Shown here in pieces: positions 23,935-33,207 of a stretch of DNA of 64,000 nt. The position numbers and the translations under genes were made by a program. The stretch comes from CAG-217 sp963605415 (GTDB lineage: Bacteria > Bacillota > Clostridia > Oscillospirales > Acutalibacteraceae), in NCBI GenBank assembly GCA_963605415.1, contig CAVCUL010000009.1:15290-79289 (forward strand), given 5' to 3'. The notes below the pieces were generated by a model. That model saw only the letters and a list, made by a program, of their open reading frames with translations. It had not been told where the DNA came from and searched no databases. How positions within the stretch are numbered: position 1 is the stretch's first letter; every line of letters starts with the position of its first letter.

Positions 23935-26568
23935 ATGGCAAAGGCAAAGATCAGCCCTATGATGGATCAGTATTTTCAGATCAAGAAGGACTATGCGGAT
24001 GTGATCTTATTCTTCCGTTTGGGCGATTTTTATGAAATGTTTTTTGATGATGCCAAGATCGCCAGCAAGGAGCTGGACCTGGTGCTCACCGGTCGGGACT
24101 GCGGCCAGGAGGAGCGGGCGCCTATGTGCGGCGTGCCCTTCCACAGCGCAGACAGCTATATCGCCAAGCTGGTGAGCCGGGGCTACAAGGTAGCCATCTG
24201 CGAGCAGATGGAGGACCCGGCGCTGGCCAAGGGCATCGTTAAAAGAGAGGTTATAAGAATCATCACCCCCGGTACGGTGATCGAGGGCAATATGCTGGAG
24301 GACGGCGTCAACAACTACCTGTGCAGTGTGTTTGGCAGCGAGAACGGCGCCGGGCTTTGCTTTGCGGATGTGTCTACCGGCGAGTTCCATGTGACCCTGG
24401 CCACCGGCGAGGATGTGGAGAGCAAGGTGATCAACCAGCTGTCCACCTATTCTCCCAGAGAGGTGATCTTTGGCGGCACCGCTGCCGATTACGGAAATGT
24501 GGTGCAGTTCGTTACTGCTCGGCTGGAGGCGTCCGCCGAGTACCCGGAGGCGGCGCTGTTTGACTTTGACGCCTGCTCCCAGGAAATCATAGAGACCTTA
24601 AAAAAAGACGAGATCGCCGCACTGGACCTGGGCCACAGCCGCGAGACGGTGTGCGCTCTGGGCGCGGTGATCGCTTATTTGAAGAATACCCAGAAGAAGG
24701 ACGAGATCGAGACCCCGTCGGAAGTGGAGTTCTACGACAGCGAGCGGTTTATGCACCTGGACATCAGCGCCCGGCGCAACCTGGAGCTGACCCGCTCCAT
24801 GATGACCGGCGACAAAAAGCATTCGCTGCTGTGGGTGATCGACAAGACCAAGACCGCCATGGGCAAGCGGATGATCCGCGCCTGGGTGGAGCGGCCGCTG
24901 CTGAGCGTCAGCCAAATTCTCCGCCGCCAAAACGCGGTGGGCGAGCTGTTTGACCGCCCCATGCTGCGAGACACGGTGCGCGAGGCGCTGGTGGGCGTCA
25001 ACGACATTGAGCGGCTGATGACCCGCATTGTGTACGGCACCGCCAATGCCAAGGAGCTGCGGGCGCTGGAGAGCACCATTTCCGCCCTGCCGGAGATCAA
25101 GACCGCCCTGGCCGACTGCAACACCGCTATGCTGCGGGAGATCGAAAACGATATTGACCTGCTCACCGATGTGGCAGAGGAAATTCGCCGGGCTATTGTG
25201 GAGGAGCCGCCCTTTTCTATCCGTGAGGGCGGGTTCATCAAAGAGGGTTATAATGAAGAGATCGACAGCCTGAAGGCCATTATGACCGACGGCACCGGCG
25301 TGATCGCCTCCATTGAGGCCCGGCAGCGGGAAGAGACCGGTATCCCCAAGCTGAAAGTGGGCTACAACCGGGTGTTTGGCTACTATATCGAGGTGTCCAA
25401 CGCATACCGGGACCAGGTGCCGGAGACTTATATCCGCAAGCAGACCTTAGCCAACTGTGAGCGCTACATTACCCAGGAACTGAAAGAGCTGGAGGGCAAG
25501 ATCTTAGGCGCCAAGGACCGAGAGGTGGCGCTGGAGTACCAGCTGTTCTGTGCCCTGCGGGAGGAGATCGCAGGCCAAATTCAGCGGCTGCAAGTGACCG
25601 CCAAGGCGCTGGCGCGGCTGGATGTGCTGTGTTCCCTGGCCCATGTGGCGGCAGAGCATAACTACACCTGCCCCCAGGTAGACGGGGACGGCGTGATCGA
25701 AATCAAGGACGGCCGCCACCCGGTGGTGGAGGCACTGCTGGACAGCGGGCCGTTCGTTCCCAACGATACATACCTGGACTTGCAGGAGGATCGGTGCCAC
25801 ATTATCACTGGCCCCAATATGGCCGGTAAATCCACCTATATGCGCCAGATCGCGCTGATCACCCTGCTGGCGCAGATCGGTTCCTTTGTACCGGCGCGGC
25901 AGGCGCACATCGGCGTGGTAGACGCTATCTTTACCCGCGTGGGCGCCTCTGACGATCTGGCGACCGGCCAGTCCACCTTTATGGTGGAGATGAACGAGGT
26001 GGCCACCATTTTGAAAGACGCCACCCAAAACAGCCTGATCATCTTGGACGAGATCGGCCGGGGCACCTCCACCTTTGACGGTATGAGCATTGCCCGGGCG
26101 GTGCTGGAATATGTGTGCAAGCGCAAGACCCTGGGCGCCAAGACTCTGTTTGCCACCCATTACCATGAGCTGACCGCCATGGAGGGGTTGGTGGACGGCG
26201 TGCGCAACTACTCCGTAGCGGTGAAGAAGCGGGGAGACGATATTACCTTCCTGCGGCGGATCGTGCGGGGCGGTGCGGACCAGAGCTTTGGTATTGAAGT
26301 GGCCAAGCTGGCCGGTGTGCCGGACAAGGTGGTGCGCCGCGCTAAGGTGATCCTCAAGGAGCTGGAGCAAAACAGCGTGCCCATCGAATTTAAGGCGGAG
26401 GACGCCATAGAGGAGGAGCCGGAGGAGGAAATTCAGTACAATTTCACCGCCAACGGCACCAACGAGATCTTGGAGATCCTAAAGACCGTAGACATTAACA
26501 CTTTGACCCCCATTGAGGCCATGCAGACCCTGGATAACCTGCGCAAAAAGGCCCAGGAGTTGAGCTAA
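23935..26568 (+). CDS. mutS: DNA mismatch repair protein MutS
   Basis: The 877-residue protein recognises base mismatches and small loops. The N-terminal mismatch-binding domain has the Phe-x-Glu motif in GDFYEMFF (near residue 36). The ATPase domain has Walker A GPNMAGKSTYM near 625, the signature region STFMVEMNE, Walker B IILDEIGRGTSTFDG and the conserved FATHYHEL. The C-terminal tail (EEEPEEEIQYN) precedes a short helical dimerisation segment. Full length for a MutS1 protein. GAGAGGAGGACG is upstream of the ATG. mutL follows 34 bases later. Confidence 0.98.
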   Translation: MAKAKISPMMDQYFQIKKDYADVILFFRLGDFYEMFFDDAKIASKELDLVLTGRDCGQEERAPMCGVPFHSADSYIAKLVSRGYKVAICEQMEDPALAKGIVKREVIRIITPGTVIEGNMLEDGVNNYLCSVFGSENGAGLCFADVSTGEFHVTLATGEDVESKVINQLSTYSPREVIFGGTAADYGNVVQFVTARLEASAEYPEAALFDFDACSQEIIETLKKDEIAALDLGHSRETVCALGAVIAYLKNTQKKDEIETPSEVEFYDSERFMHLDISARRNLELTRSMMTGDKKHSLLWVIDKTKTAMGKRMIRAWVERPLLSVSQILRRQNAVGELFDRPMLRDTVREALVGVNDIERLMTRIVYGTANAKELRALESTISALPEIKTALADCNTAMLREIENDIDLLTDVAEEIRRAIVEEPPFSIREGGFIKEGYNEEIDSLKAIMTDGTGVIASIEARQREETGIPKLKVGYNRVFGYYIEVSNAYRDQVPETYIRKQTLANCERYITQELKELEGKILGAKDREVALEYQLFCALREEIAGQIQRLQVTAKALARLDVLCSLAHVAAEHNYTCPQVDGDGVIEIKDGRHPVVEALLDSGPFVPNDTYLDLQEDRCHIITGPNMAGKSTYMRQIALITLLAQIGSFVPARQAHIGVVDAIFTRVGASDDLATGQSTFMVEMNEVATILKDATQNSLIILDEIGRGTSTFDGMSIARAVLEYVCKRKTLGAKTLFATHYHELTAMEGLVDGVRNYSVAVKKRGDDITFLRRIVRGGADQSFGIEVAKLAGVPDKVVRRAKVILKELEQNSVPIEFKAEDAIEEEPEEEIQYNFTANGTNEILEILKTVDINTLTPIEAMQTLDNLRKKAQELS

Positions 26569-26602
26569 TCACTGATTTTATTATAGAAAGGGCGGTGGTT
26601 CC

Positions 26603-28606
26603 ATGCCGCAAATTCATATTTTACCAAAGTCTGTGTACCAGCTGATCGCAGCCGGTGAGGTGGTGGAACGCCCCGCCTCTGCCATCAAAGAAATGGTGGA
26701 GAATTCCATTGACGCCGGGGCAACCCGTATCACGGTGGAGATCCAGCACGGCGGCTCCACCTATATGCGCATTACGGACGACGGCTGCGGTATCGCAAGG
26801 GCGGATGTGCCCAAGGTGTTTATCAGCCACGCCACATCCAAGATCGCTACCGAGGAGGATCTGAACGCCATCGGCACCCTGGGCTTTCGGGGCGAGGCTA
26901 TGGCTTCCATCGGCGCAGTGGCGCGGGTAGAACTGCTCACCCGCACCGCAGAGGAGCAGGTGGGCACCCGCTATGTGATCGCCGGCGGCGAGGAGCAAAG
27001 CTGCGACGACGCCGGTTGCCCGGTGGGCACCACGGTGGTGGTGCGGGACCTGTTCTTTAACACCCCTGCGCGTATGAAATTCTTAAAGAAAGATGTGACC
27101 GAGGGCAACGCGGTAGCCGGTGTGCTGGACGCGGTGGCGCTGAGCCACCCGGAGATCGCCTTTCGCCTGATCCGGGACGGCAAGCAGACCCTGGTGACCC
27201 CCGGCAACAAGGACTTAAAGAGCACGGTGTACTCCGTGTTTGGCCGGGAATTGACCCAGTCGCTGATCCCGGTGCATTACAGCTATAACGGTATGGAGCT
27301 GGAGGGCTATGTGTCCAGCCCCCATGCCTCCCGCAAAAGTCGGGCTATGCAGTATTTCTTCATTAACGGCCGCCTGGTGAAGTCCAGGACCGCCCTGGCG
27401 GCGCTGGAACAGGCGTACAAAAACAGCATTATGGTCGGGCACTTTCCCGCCTGTGTGCTGAATATGACCGTCAACACGGTGCTGGTGGATGTGAATGTGC
27501 ACCCGGCCAAGATCGAGGTGCGCTTTGCCAACGAAAAGCCGGTGTTTGACCTGGTGTATTACGGGGTCAAGACCGCCATTGTGACCGGCGACAGCGTAAA
27601 GGAAGCGACCTTTGGCGGCACCCCCGCAGCGGACGAGGTGGGGCGCGCGTACCCGCCGGCAGGCAGCCGCAGCGCCAAGATCGACTTCTTCCGCAAAAAG
27701 GAAGAGAGCGTGCAAACGGTGCTGCAAACAGCGCCCCGCACGGATTTTTGGCAGACGGCCCAGGCCGGTGTGCCGTACCGTACCGCTCCCCAGGGGCAGA
27801 TCCCGGTGCAGCGGGCGGCAGAGCAGAGCGCAGCGCCTGCGGCACAAGATCCGGCACCTGTAAAAGGGACCGACACAAGCGCCCCGGATCCCCAGGCCGC
27901 ACAGAGTGAGCGGGAAGTGCCCGCCCAAGGGACCCCGGCAGCGCCTATAAATGAGAGCGCAGAGCCGGAAAGGGCTGCAACGCCGCCCGCGGAGACTGCA
28001 CCTGCCCCCACGGTACAGGTGGTGGACGAGGACCAAAAGGCCCCGGCCTTCCGTGTGGTGGGCGAAGCCTTTAAGACCTACATTCTGGTAGAAATAGAAA
28101 ATAATTTATATTATATTGACAAGCACGCCGCTCACGAGCGGATGAATTTTGAGGCCCTGCGCCGGGGCGCGGAGATCCACAGCCAGCTGCTGCTGGCGCC
28201 GGTGACCGTGCGCCTGAACAAAGCGGAGCTGTCCGCCATTGAGGAACACCTGGATCTGCTGCAAAAAGGCGGGTTTGAGGTAGAAATTTTTGGCACGGAC
28301 GCGGTGCTGGTGCGGGCAGTGCCCGCTATGCTGGATGGGGCGGATATTGCCGACCTGATCTGCGAGATCGCAGAGAAGCTGCTGGAGCATAAAACGGACA
28401 TTGAGCCGGAAAAGCTGGACTGGATATTTCATTCCACCGCTTGCCGCGCAGCGGTCAAGGCCGGTGATGTGACCGGCCCGGCGGAGCAGCGCCTGTTTGT
28501 AGAGAAGCTGCTGTCCATGCCGAATATTCGCTACTGCCCCCACGGGCGGCCGGTGATGATCAAGGTCAGCCGGTACGAGATCGAAAAGCAGTTCGGCAGG
28601 GCGTGA
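26603..28606 (+). CDS. mutL: DNA mismatch repair protein MutL with endonuclease motif
   Basis: The 667-residue protein couples MutS mismatch recognition to strand removal. The GHKL ATPase domain shows AAGEVVERPASAIKE, MVENSIDAGA and GFRGEAMASIG. A long Ala/Pro/Glu-rich linker (about 340-475) joins it to the C-terminal domain. That domain contains DKHAAHERMNFE, matching the DxHAxxExxxxE metal-binding nuclease motif, and CPHGRP near the end. It should therefore be a nicking MutL, as in bacteria that lack MutH. The stop overlaps the possible GTG start of miaA. Confidence 0.97.
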   Translation: MPQIHILPKSVYQLIAAGEVVERPASAIKEMVENSIDAGATRITVEIQHGGSTYMRITDDGCGIARADVPKVFISHATSKIATEEDLNAIGTLGFRGEAMASIGAVARVELLTRTAEEQVGTRYVIAGGEEQSCDDAGCPVGTTVVVRDLFFNTPARMKFLKKDVTEGNAVAGVLDAVALSHPEIAFRLIRDGKQTLVTPGNKDLKSTVYSVFGRELTQSLIPVHYSYNGMELEGYVSSPHASRKSRAMQYFFINGRLVKSRTALAALEQAYKNSIMVGHFPACVLNMTVNTVLVDVNVHPAKIEVRFANEKPVFDLVYYGVKTAIVTGDSVKEATFGGTPAADEVGRAYPPAGSRSAKIDFFRKKEESVQTVLQTAPRTDFWQTAQAGVPYRTAPQGQIPVQRAAEQSAAPAAQDPAPVKGTDTSAPDPQAAQSEREVPAQGTPAAPINESAEPERAATPPAETAPAPTVQVVDEDQKAPAFRVVGEAFKTYILVEIENNLYYIDKHAAHERMNFEALRRGAEIHSQLLLAPVTVRLNKAELSAIEEHLDLLQKGGFEVEIFGTDAVLVRAVPAMLDGADIADLICEIAEKLLEHKTDIEPEKLDWIFHSTACRAAVKAGDVTGPAEQRLFVEKLLSMPNIRYCPHGRPVMIKVSRYEIEKQFGRA

Positions 28607-28608
28607 GT

Positions 28609-29547
28609 ATGAAGACAAAGGTACTTGTGGTGGCAGGTCCTACCGCCTCCGGCAAAACCGGTTTGGGCATTGCCCTGGCTCGGCGGCTGGACGGGGAGAT
28701 CGTGTGCGCCGACTCTATGCAGATCTATACCGGTATGCCCATTGCCACTGCGGCCCCTACGGCAGCGGAGCGGCAGGCGGCGGTGCACCATTTGGCAGAG
28801 ATCCTGCCCCCGGACACCCCCTTTAGCGTGGCCCGGTATTGTGACCTGGCAGCGGAGACGGTGGCGGATATTGCCGCCCGGGGCAAGGTGCCCATTCTGG
28901 TTGGCGGCACCGGGCTGTTTATTGACAGCTTTATCGACCACATTCAGTTTGCCCCTGTGCAGACGGACCCGGACCTGCGCCGGGAGCTGCTGGCAAAGGA
29001 CGGCGCAGAGCTGTACCGCACCTTGCAGCAGGTAGATCCTACGGCCGCGGCAGAGATACACCCCAATAACAAAAATCGGGTGGTGCGTGCCCTGGAACTG
29101 TACTATGCCGGTGTGACCAAGACGGCCCAGAATGCAGCCTCCCGCCGGGAGGACAGCCCCTATGAGGCGCTGTATTTTGTGCTCCACTACCGGGATCGGC
29201 AGGTGCTGTATGACCGGATCAACGCCCGGGTGGACGCTATGCTGGCTGCCGGATTGGTGGAGGAAGCACGGCGGTCCTACGCCGCCTGCGGCCCTACGGC
29301 ACGGCAGGCCATTGGGCACAAGGAGCTGCTGCCGTATTTGGAGGGCAGCGAACCGCTGGACACGGCGGTAGAACGGCTCAAGCAGGAGACCCGCCGCTAC
29401 GCCAAGCGCCAGATCACCTGGTTTAAGCGCCGGCAGGGCACGGTGGTGCTGGAGCCGGATACCATGGATACAGAGCACCTGATCGCCGCAGCGACGGCGC
29501 AGGCAGAGGATTTTCTTTATGGCAAAGACAAAGGAAAAAGAGCATAA
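28609..29547 (+). CDS. miaA: tRNA dimethylallyltransferase
   Basis: The 312-residue P-loop enzyme attaches a dimethylallyl group to A37 of UNN-decoding tRNAs, giving the substrate of MiaB. The N-terminal P-loop is GPTASGKTGLGIAL. DSMQIYTGMPIAT, GGTGLFIDSFID, NKNRVVRALEL and the swinging region RQAIGHKEL are all present. ATG 28609 is chosen; a GTG two codons earlier overlaps the mutL stop and is also possible. GGCAGGG is the only upstream ribosome binding site, so coupling to mutL is likely. Confidence 0.96.
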   Translation: MKTKVLVVAGPTASGKTGLGIALARRLDGEIVCADSMQIYTGMPIATAAPTAAERQAAVHHLAEILPPDTPFSVARYCDLAAETVADIAARGKVPILVGGTGLFIDSFIDHIQFAPVQTDPDLRRELLAKDGAELYRTLQQVDPTAAAEIHPNNKNRVVRALELYYAGVTKTAQNAASRREDSPYEALYFVLHYRDRQVLYDRINARVDAMLAAGLVEEARRSYAACGPTARQAIGHKELLPYLEGSEPLDTAVERLKQETRRYAKRQITWFKRRQGTVVLEPDTMDTEHLIAAATAQAEDFLYGKDKGKRA

Positions 29548-30778
29548 GCGCAGAAAAAAGCTTAGTCGCACCGCCAAGGAAAACTGGGCCATTGGCATTG
29601 TGGCGCTGCTGATTTTGTCTGTGGTGGTGTACGAGTGCTACACCGCTACCCATGTGCGGCTGCAAACCTACACCGCCAAGGAGACCACCGTTTATCGTAC
29701 CATTGAGACCACGGCGCTGGCGGTGCGGGAGGAGCATACGGTCAGCAGCAACGGCGGCGTAACCGTGCAATGCGTGGCGGATGGTGAAAAAATCGCCAAA
29801 AACGGCAAGGTTGCTCTGTGTTTTCAGTCGGAGGCGGACGCCAAGGCCTACAGCCAGCGCACTGCCTTAAAGGAGAAACTACAGCACTATAAAGATATGG
29901 AAAATAAAAGTACTGCCACTGCTACGGATATTACCGCCGTAGATAGCGAGGCGGTACAGAATGTTAATGATTATATACGGGCACTGGCACAGTCGGATTT
30001 AACTGTAGCGTCCGCTGCCGCTGAAGAGATGAATGACACCTTTACCCGCCGTCAGCTGATGATCGGCACCAGTATTGACTTCGACGCGCTGAAAAAAGAC
30101 CTGCAAAGCCAAATGGACGATCTGGGTACAGCAGAGCCAACCGGCTCCGTGACCACTGCCGTGAGCGGCATTTTCTCCGGCTATACGGACGGGTGCGAAA
30201 GCGCCTTTGCTTATGACAAGGTCACGGAGATGACTGCCGACGATCTGGACAAGGCCTTAAAGACCGCAGAGAGTGCCAAGGGCGACACCGGCGTTTTGGG
30301 GAAGGTGATTACCAGTTACGCCTGGTACTTTGTGTGCAAGGCAGATGTGGCAGACCTGCAAAAGGTGCAAAACGGCACCCGACTGGATGTGGCCATTAAG
30401 GACAGCGATCGGGTGCTTTCCTGCACGGTGATCAGCGGTGCAGATACCAAGCCCGGCGCCACCCAAACGGTTTTGGTGCTCCAGTGTGAGAATATGGACT
30501 CGGATATTGCCGCCTATCGGGCGGAGGATATAGAAATTCGCACAGCTTCCTATACCGGGGTTAAGGCGCCTGCCTCTGCCGTGCATGTAAGCGACGGCAA
30601 AAAGGGTGTGTATGTGCTGGTGGCCGGGCAGGTAAAGTTCCGCCCCACTACGGTGCTGTATTCCGGCAAGGATTATGTAATACTGGCGTATGACGCCCAG
30701 AATAAAGACGGTATTCGCCTTTATGACGAGATCATCACAGAAGGGAAGGATCTTTATAATGGAAAAGTTTATACCTGA
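29519..30778 (+). CDS. HlyD-like single-span membrane protein of the division cluster
   Basis: The 419-residue protein starts with a strongly basic cytoplasmic segment (KEKEHKRRKK) and one membrane helix at about residues 25-42. The extracytoplasmic part has a barrel-sandwich-like start (REEHTVSSNGGV, VADGEKIAKNGKV), a helical insertion (about 110-190) and a beta-rich end (KGVYVLVAGQVKFRPT). This is the layout of HlyD/membrane-fusion proteins, and a gene of this type commonly sits upstream of ylmE-sepF in clostridia. No ABC transporter is adjacent. The ATG overlaps miaA by 29 bases behind AGAGGA, and its end overlaps ylmE by 20 bases. An envelope role linked to division is inference. Confidence 0.72.
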   Translation: MAKTKEKEHKRRKKLSRTAKENWAIGIVALLILSVVVYECYTATHVRLQTYTAKETTVYRTIETTALAVREEHTVSSNGGVTVQCVADGEKIAKNGKVALCFQSEADAKAYSQRTALKEKLQHYKDMENKSTATATDITAVDSEAVQNVNDYIRALAQSDLTVASAAAEEMNDTFTRRQLMIGTSIDFDALKKDLQSQMDDLGTAEPTGSVTTAVSGIFSGYTDGCESAFAYDKVTEMTADDLDKALKTAESAKGDTGVLGKVITSYAWYFVCKADVADLQKVQNGTRLDVAIKDSDRVLSCTVISGADTKPGATQTVLVLQCENMDSDIAAYRAEDIEIRTASYTGVKAPASAVHVSDGKKGVYVLVAGQVKFRPTTVLYSGKDYVILAYDAQNKDGIRLYDEIITEGKDLYNGKVYT

Positions 30779-31487
30779 TTCTGCACGGCTGCAAGCCGTT
30801 GAGGAGAACTGGAAGCGGGTCTTGGACCGGGTGCAGGAGGACGCGATCAAAAGTGGCCGCGATCCCCGGGAGGTTCGCTTGATGGCAGTGACCAAGACCG
30901 TGGAGCCGGTGTACATTAACCGTGCGCTGGACCTGGGCGCCGATCTGATCGGCGAGAACCGGGTGCAGGAGTTCCTGGGCAAGCGGGACCAGTTGCACCT
31001 GGACGGGGTGGAAAAGCACCTGATCGGTCGGCTCCAGACCAATAAGGTCAAGTACATTGTGGGCCAGGTGGATATGATCCAGTCGGTGGATTCTATGAAG
31101 TTGGCACAGGAGATTTCCAAGCAGTCTGTTAAGCACGGCGTGACCACCAATGTGCTGGTAGAAGTCAATATCGGCCGGGAGGAGAGCAAAAGCGGCATTA
31201 TGCTGGAGGCGCTGCCTCAGTTGCTGGAGGAAGCGGCAGAACTGCCCGGTTTGCACATCAAGGGGCTGATGTGTATTCCCCCTATTTGCGACACGGAGAC
31301 ACAGGTGCGCAAATATTTTGAAGCAATGCATCAATCTTTCATTGACATTAAAGACAAAAAACACCATAATATAGACATGGATATTCTGTCTATGGGCATG
31401 AGCGGCGATTTTGAGGCCGCCATTGCCGAGGGTTCCACGCTGGTGCGCGTTGGTTCTGCCATCTTCGGCGCCAGACAATACCGTTAA
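30759..31487 (+). CDS. ylmE: PLP homeostasis protein, YggS/YlmE family
   Basis: The 242-residue PLP-binding TIM-barrel protein keeps pyridoxal phosphate homeostasis and has no known catalytic reaction. The PLP lysine lies in LMAVTKTVEP near residue 41. GENRVQEFL, HLIGRLQTNK, GLMCIPP and the phosphate-binding end LSMGMSGDFEAAI are all conserved. ATG 30759 is preceded by AAGGGAAGG. An upstream in-frame start would lie inside the previous gene. It immediately precedes sepF, the standard order in Firmicutes. Confidence 0.95.
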   Translation: MEKFIPDSARLQAVEENWKRVLDRVQEDAIKSGRDPREVRLMAVTKTVEPVYINRALDLGADLIGENRVQEFLGKRDQLHLDGVEKHLIGRLQTNKVKYIVGQVDMIQSVDSMKLAQEISKQSVKHGVTTNVLVEVNIGREESKSGIMLEALPQLLEEAAELPGLHIKGLMCIPPICDTETQVRKYFEAMHQSFIDIKDKKHHNIDMDILSMGMSGDFEAAIAEGSTLVRVGSAIFGARQYR

Positions 31488-31499
31488 GGAGAGGCGAAT

Positions 31500-31991
31500 A
31501 TGGGTTTACTGGATAAGTTCAAAGAGATCATTACCGAGAACGACGATGATTTTGATGATTACTACGATGACGATAACCGGGACTACGGCCTGGCCGCACC
31601 GGAACGGGTTGAGCGCCCGGAGCGCCCCCGTCATGAGCGGGCACCGAAGCCGGAGCGCCAGGAACGCCCCCGCAGCAGAGGCCGGGATGATAAGGTAGTC
31701 AATATCCACACCACCACCCAGTTACAGGTGGTGCTGGTGAAGCCGGAGCGGTTTGAAGAGGCTGCTTCCATCGGTGACAATTTGAATGCCAAGCGTACGG
31801 TTGTGCTGAATTTAGAGAGCACCAACCGGGATATTGCACGCAGACTGCTGGATTTTCTCAGCGGCGTGGCGTACGCCAATAACGGCCAGATCAAGCGGGT
31901 GGCCAACAGCACTTATATCATTACACCCTACAATGTGGATGTAATGGGCGATCTGATCGATGAGCTTGAGAACAACGGTATGTTTATGTGA
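31500..31991 (+). CDS. sepF: Cell division protein SepF
   Basis: The 163-residue protein assembles with FtsZ and anchors it to the membrane. Residues 1-12 (MGLLDKFKEIIT) form the amphipathic membrane-binding helix. An acidic then Arg/Pro-rich linker follows (about 16-62), and the C-terminal SepF core (about 68-163) has VVNIHTTTQLQVVLVKP, VLNLESTN and RRLLDFLSGVAYA. The preceding AAGGAGAGG is a strong ribosome binding site. It lies 12 bases after ylmE and 19 bases before divIVA. Confidence 0.96.
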   Translation: MGLLDKFKEIITENDDDFDDYYDDDNRDYGLAAPERVERPERPRHERAPKPERQERPRSRGRDDKVVNIHTTTQLQVVLVKPERFEEAASIGDNLNAKRTVVLNLESTNRDIARRLLDFLSGVAYANNGQIKRVANSTYIITPYNVDVMGDLIDELENNGMFM

Positions 31992-32010
31992 GGGACGAAG
32001 GAGAGAGAAT

Positions 32011-33177
32011 ATGATTACACCCAGCCAAATTCAAGAGAAAAACCTGTCTACCGTGCAAAGCGGTGGGTATGATAAGCAAGAGGTCAACGACCTGTTGGCC
32101 CAGATCGTAGAGTCTTACCAGGCCGTGTATGATGAGAACAAGGAGCTTTACCGCAAGATGGAGATCCTGGCCGGCAAGATTGAGGAATACAGAGGCGAAG
32201 AGGACTCTATTAAGACGGCATTGATTACCGCCCAGAAGATGGCGGATCGCATTACCAAGGACGCCAAGGAGCAGGCGGAGGAGAAGCTTAGCGACAGTGC
32301 GGCTACTGCGCAGCAGACGGTGACAGACGCCAAGGAAAAAGCAGACAAAATGGTGGCGGAGGCCCGCACCTACGCTGCCAATTTTACCAAAGAGAAGCAG
32401 GACGCTGCCGAGTCCATTATTACCGAGGCAGAGTCCAAGGCCAATGACGCCATTGACGGTGCCAAGGTGGTGGCGCAGGATATGCTCAACCAGGCCAAGC
32501 AGCTGTCTGAGGAGTTGCTGAGCAAGGCCAGAAGTGAAAAGGCCTACCACGAGCAGCTGATTGACAAACTGCGCAGCGAATCCAAGAGCTTTAAGGACAG
32601 CCTGTTGGCGCTGTATGAGAGCCAGATGGAGCGCCTGGGCAATATGATGGATTTAACACCCCAGGTGGAGCAGGAACAGGCCGATATTGATTCCGTAGAG
32701 AGCGAGATGAATCAGATCATCTCCAATATTGATGAGATCAACAAGCTGCAAAGCCAGGCGGCCGATGAACCGGCACCGGAGGCTCCGGCAGAGGAACCCC
32801 AGGCGGATACAGACGACGACCAGGTGGATCAGATCATTGACGAGATCGAGGAGAAACAGGCGCCCGCAGCCAGCCCGGAGGAGGTTAGCAGCGCGCTGAA
32901 TGCTTTTAGCGAGGATGAAATCACCCCTCTGGACGAGAATGCGCCTATCATCAGCGAAATCGATGAGGAGCCGGAGCTGGAGCAGGTGTCCTCCCGGCAG
33001 GAGGAAAAGACCCTGTTTGACGATCAGGCCGCTATGCCCTTTGAGGACTATTTTCATGTGAAGAACGGCGATGAGCGCACCAGTGAGACCATTTCTCTCA
33101 CTGCCCCGGATGAGGACGAGGATGATGAGGACGAGGGCTCATCCAAATTGCGCGGCTTTTTTAAGAAGAAAAAATAA
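32011..33177 (+). CDS. divIVA: DivIVA-family cell division / polarity protein
   Basis: The 388-residue protein has the DivIVA N-terminal membrane-curvature domain (ITPSQIQEKNLSTV, GGYDKQEVNDLL). A long coiled coil at about residues 30-240 is rich in Lys, Glu and Ala, and a very acidic C-terminal tail ends in a basic patch (GFFKKKK). DivIVA proteins gather at curved membrane and recruit division or pole factors. The acidic tail is longer than in Bacillus DivIVA, making the protein more than twice that length. ATG 32011 follows AAGGAGAG. Genes on both sides are division or envelope genes. Confidence 0.9.
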   Translation: MITPSQIQEKNLSTVQSGGYDKQEVNDLLAQIVESYQAVYDENKELYRKMEILAGKIEEYRGEEDSIKTALITAQKMADRITKDAKEQAEEKLSDSAATAQQTVTDAKEKADKMVAEARTYAANFTKEKQDAAESIITEAESKANDAIDGAKVVAQDMLNQAKQLSEELLSKARSEKAYHEQLIDKLRSESKSFKDSLLALYESQMERLGNMMDLTPQVEQEQADIDSVESEMNQIISNIDEINKLQSQAADEPAPEAPAEEPQADTDDDQVDQIIDEIEEKQAPAASPEEVSSALNAFSEDEITPLDENAPIISEIDEEPELEQVSSRQEEKTLFDDQAAMPFEDYFHVKNGDERTSETISLTAPDEDEDDEDEGSSKLRGFFKKKK

Positions 33178-33207
33178 TTTACATACACAGTAGGAGTAAC
33201 AAGAAGC

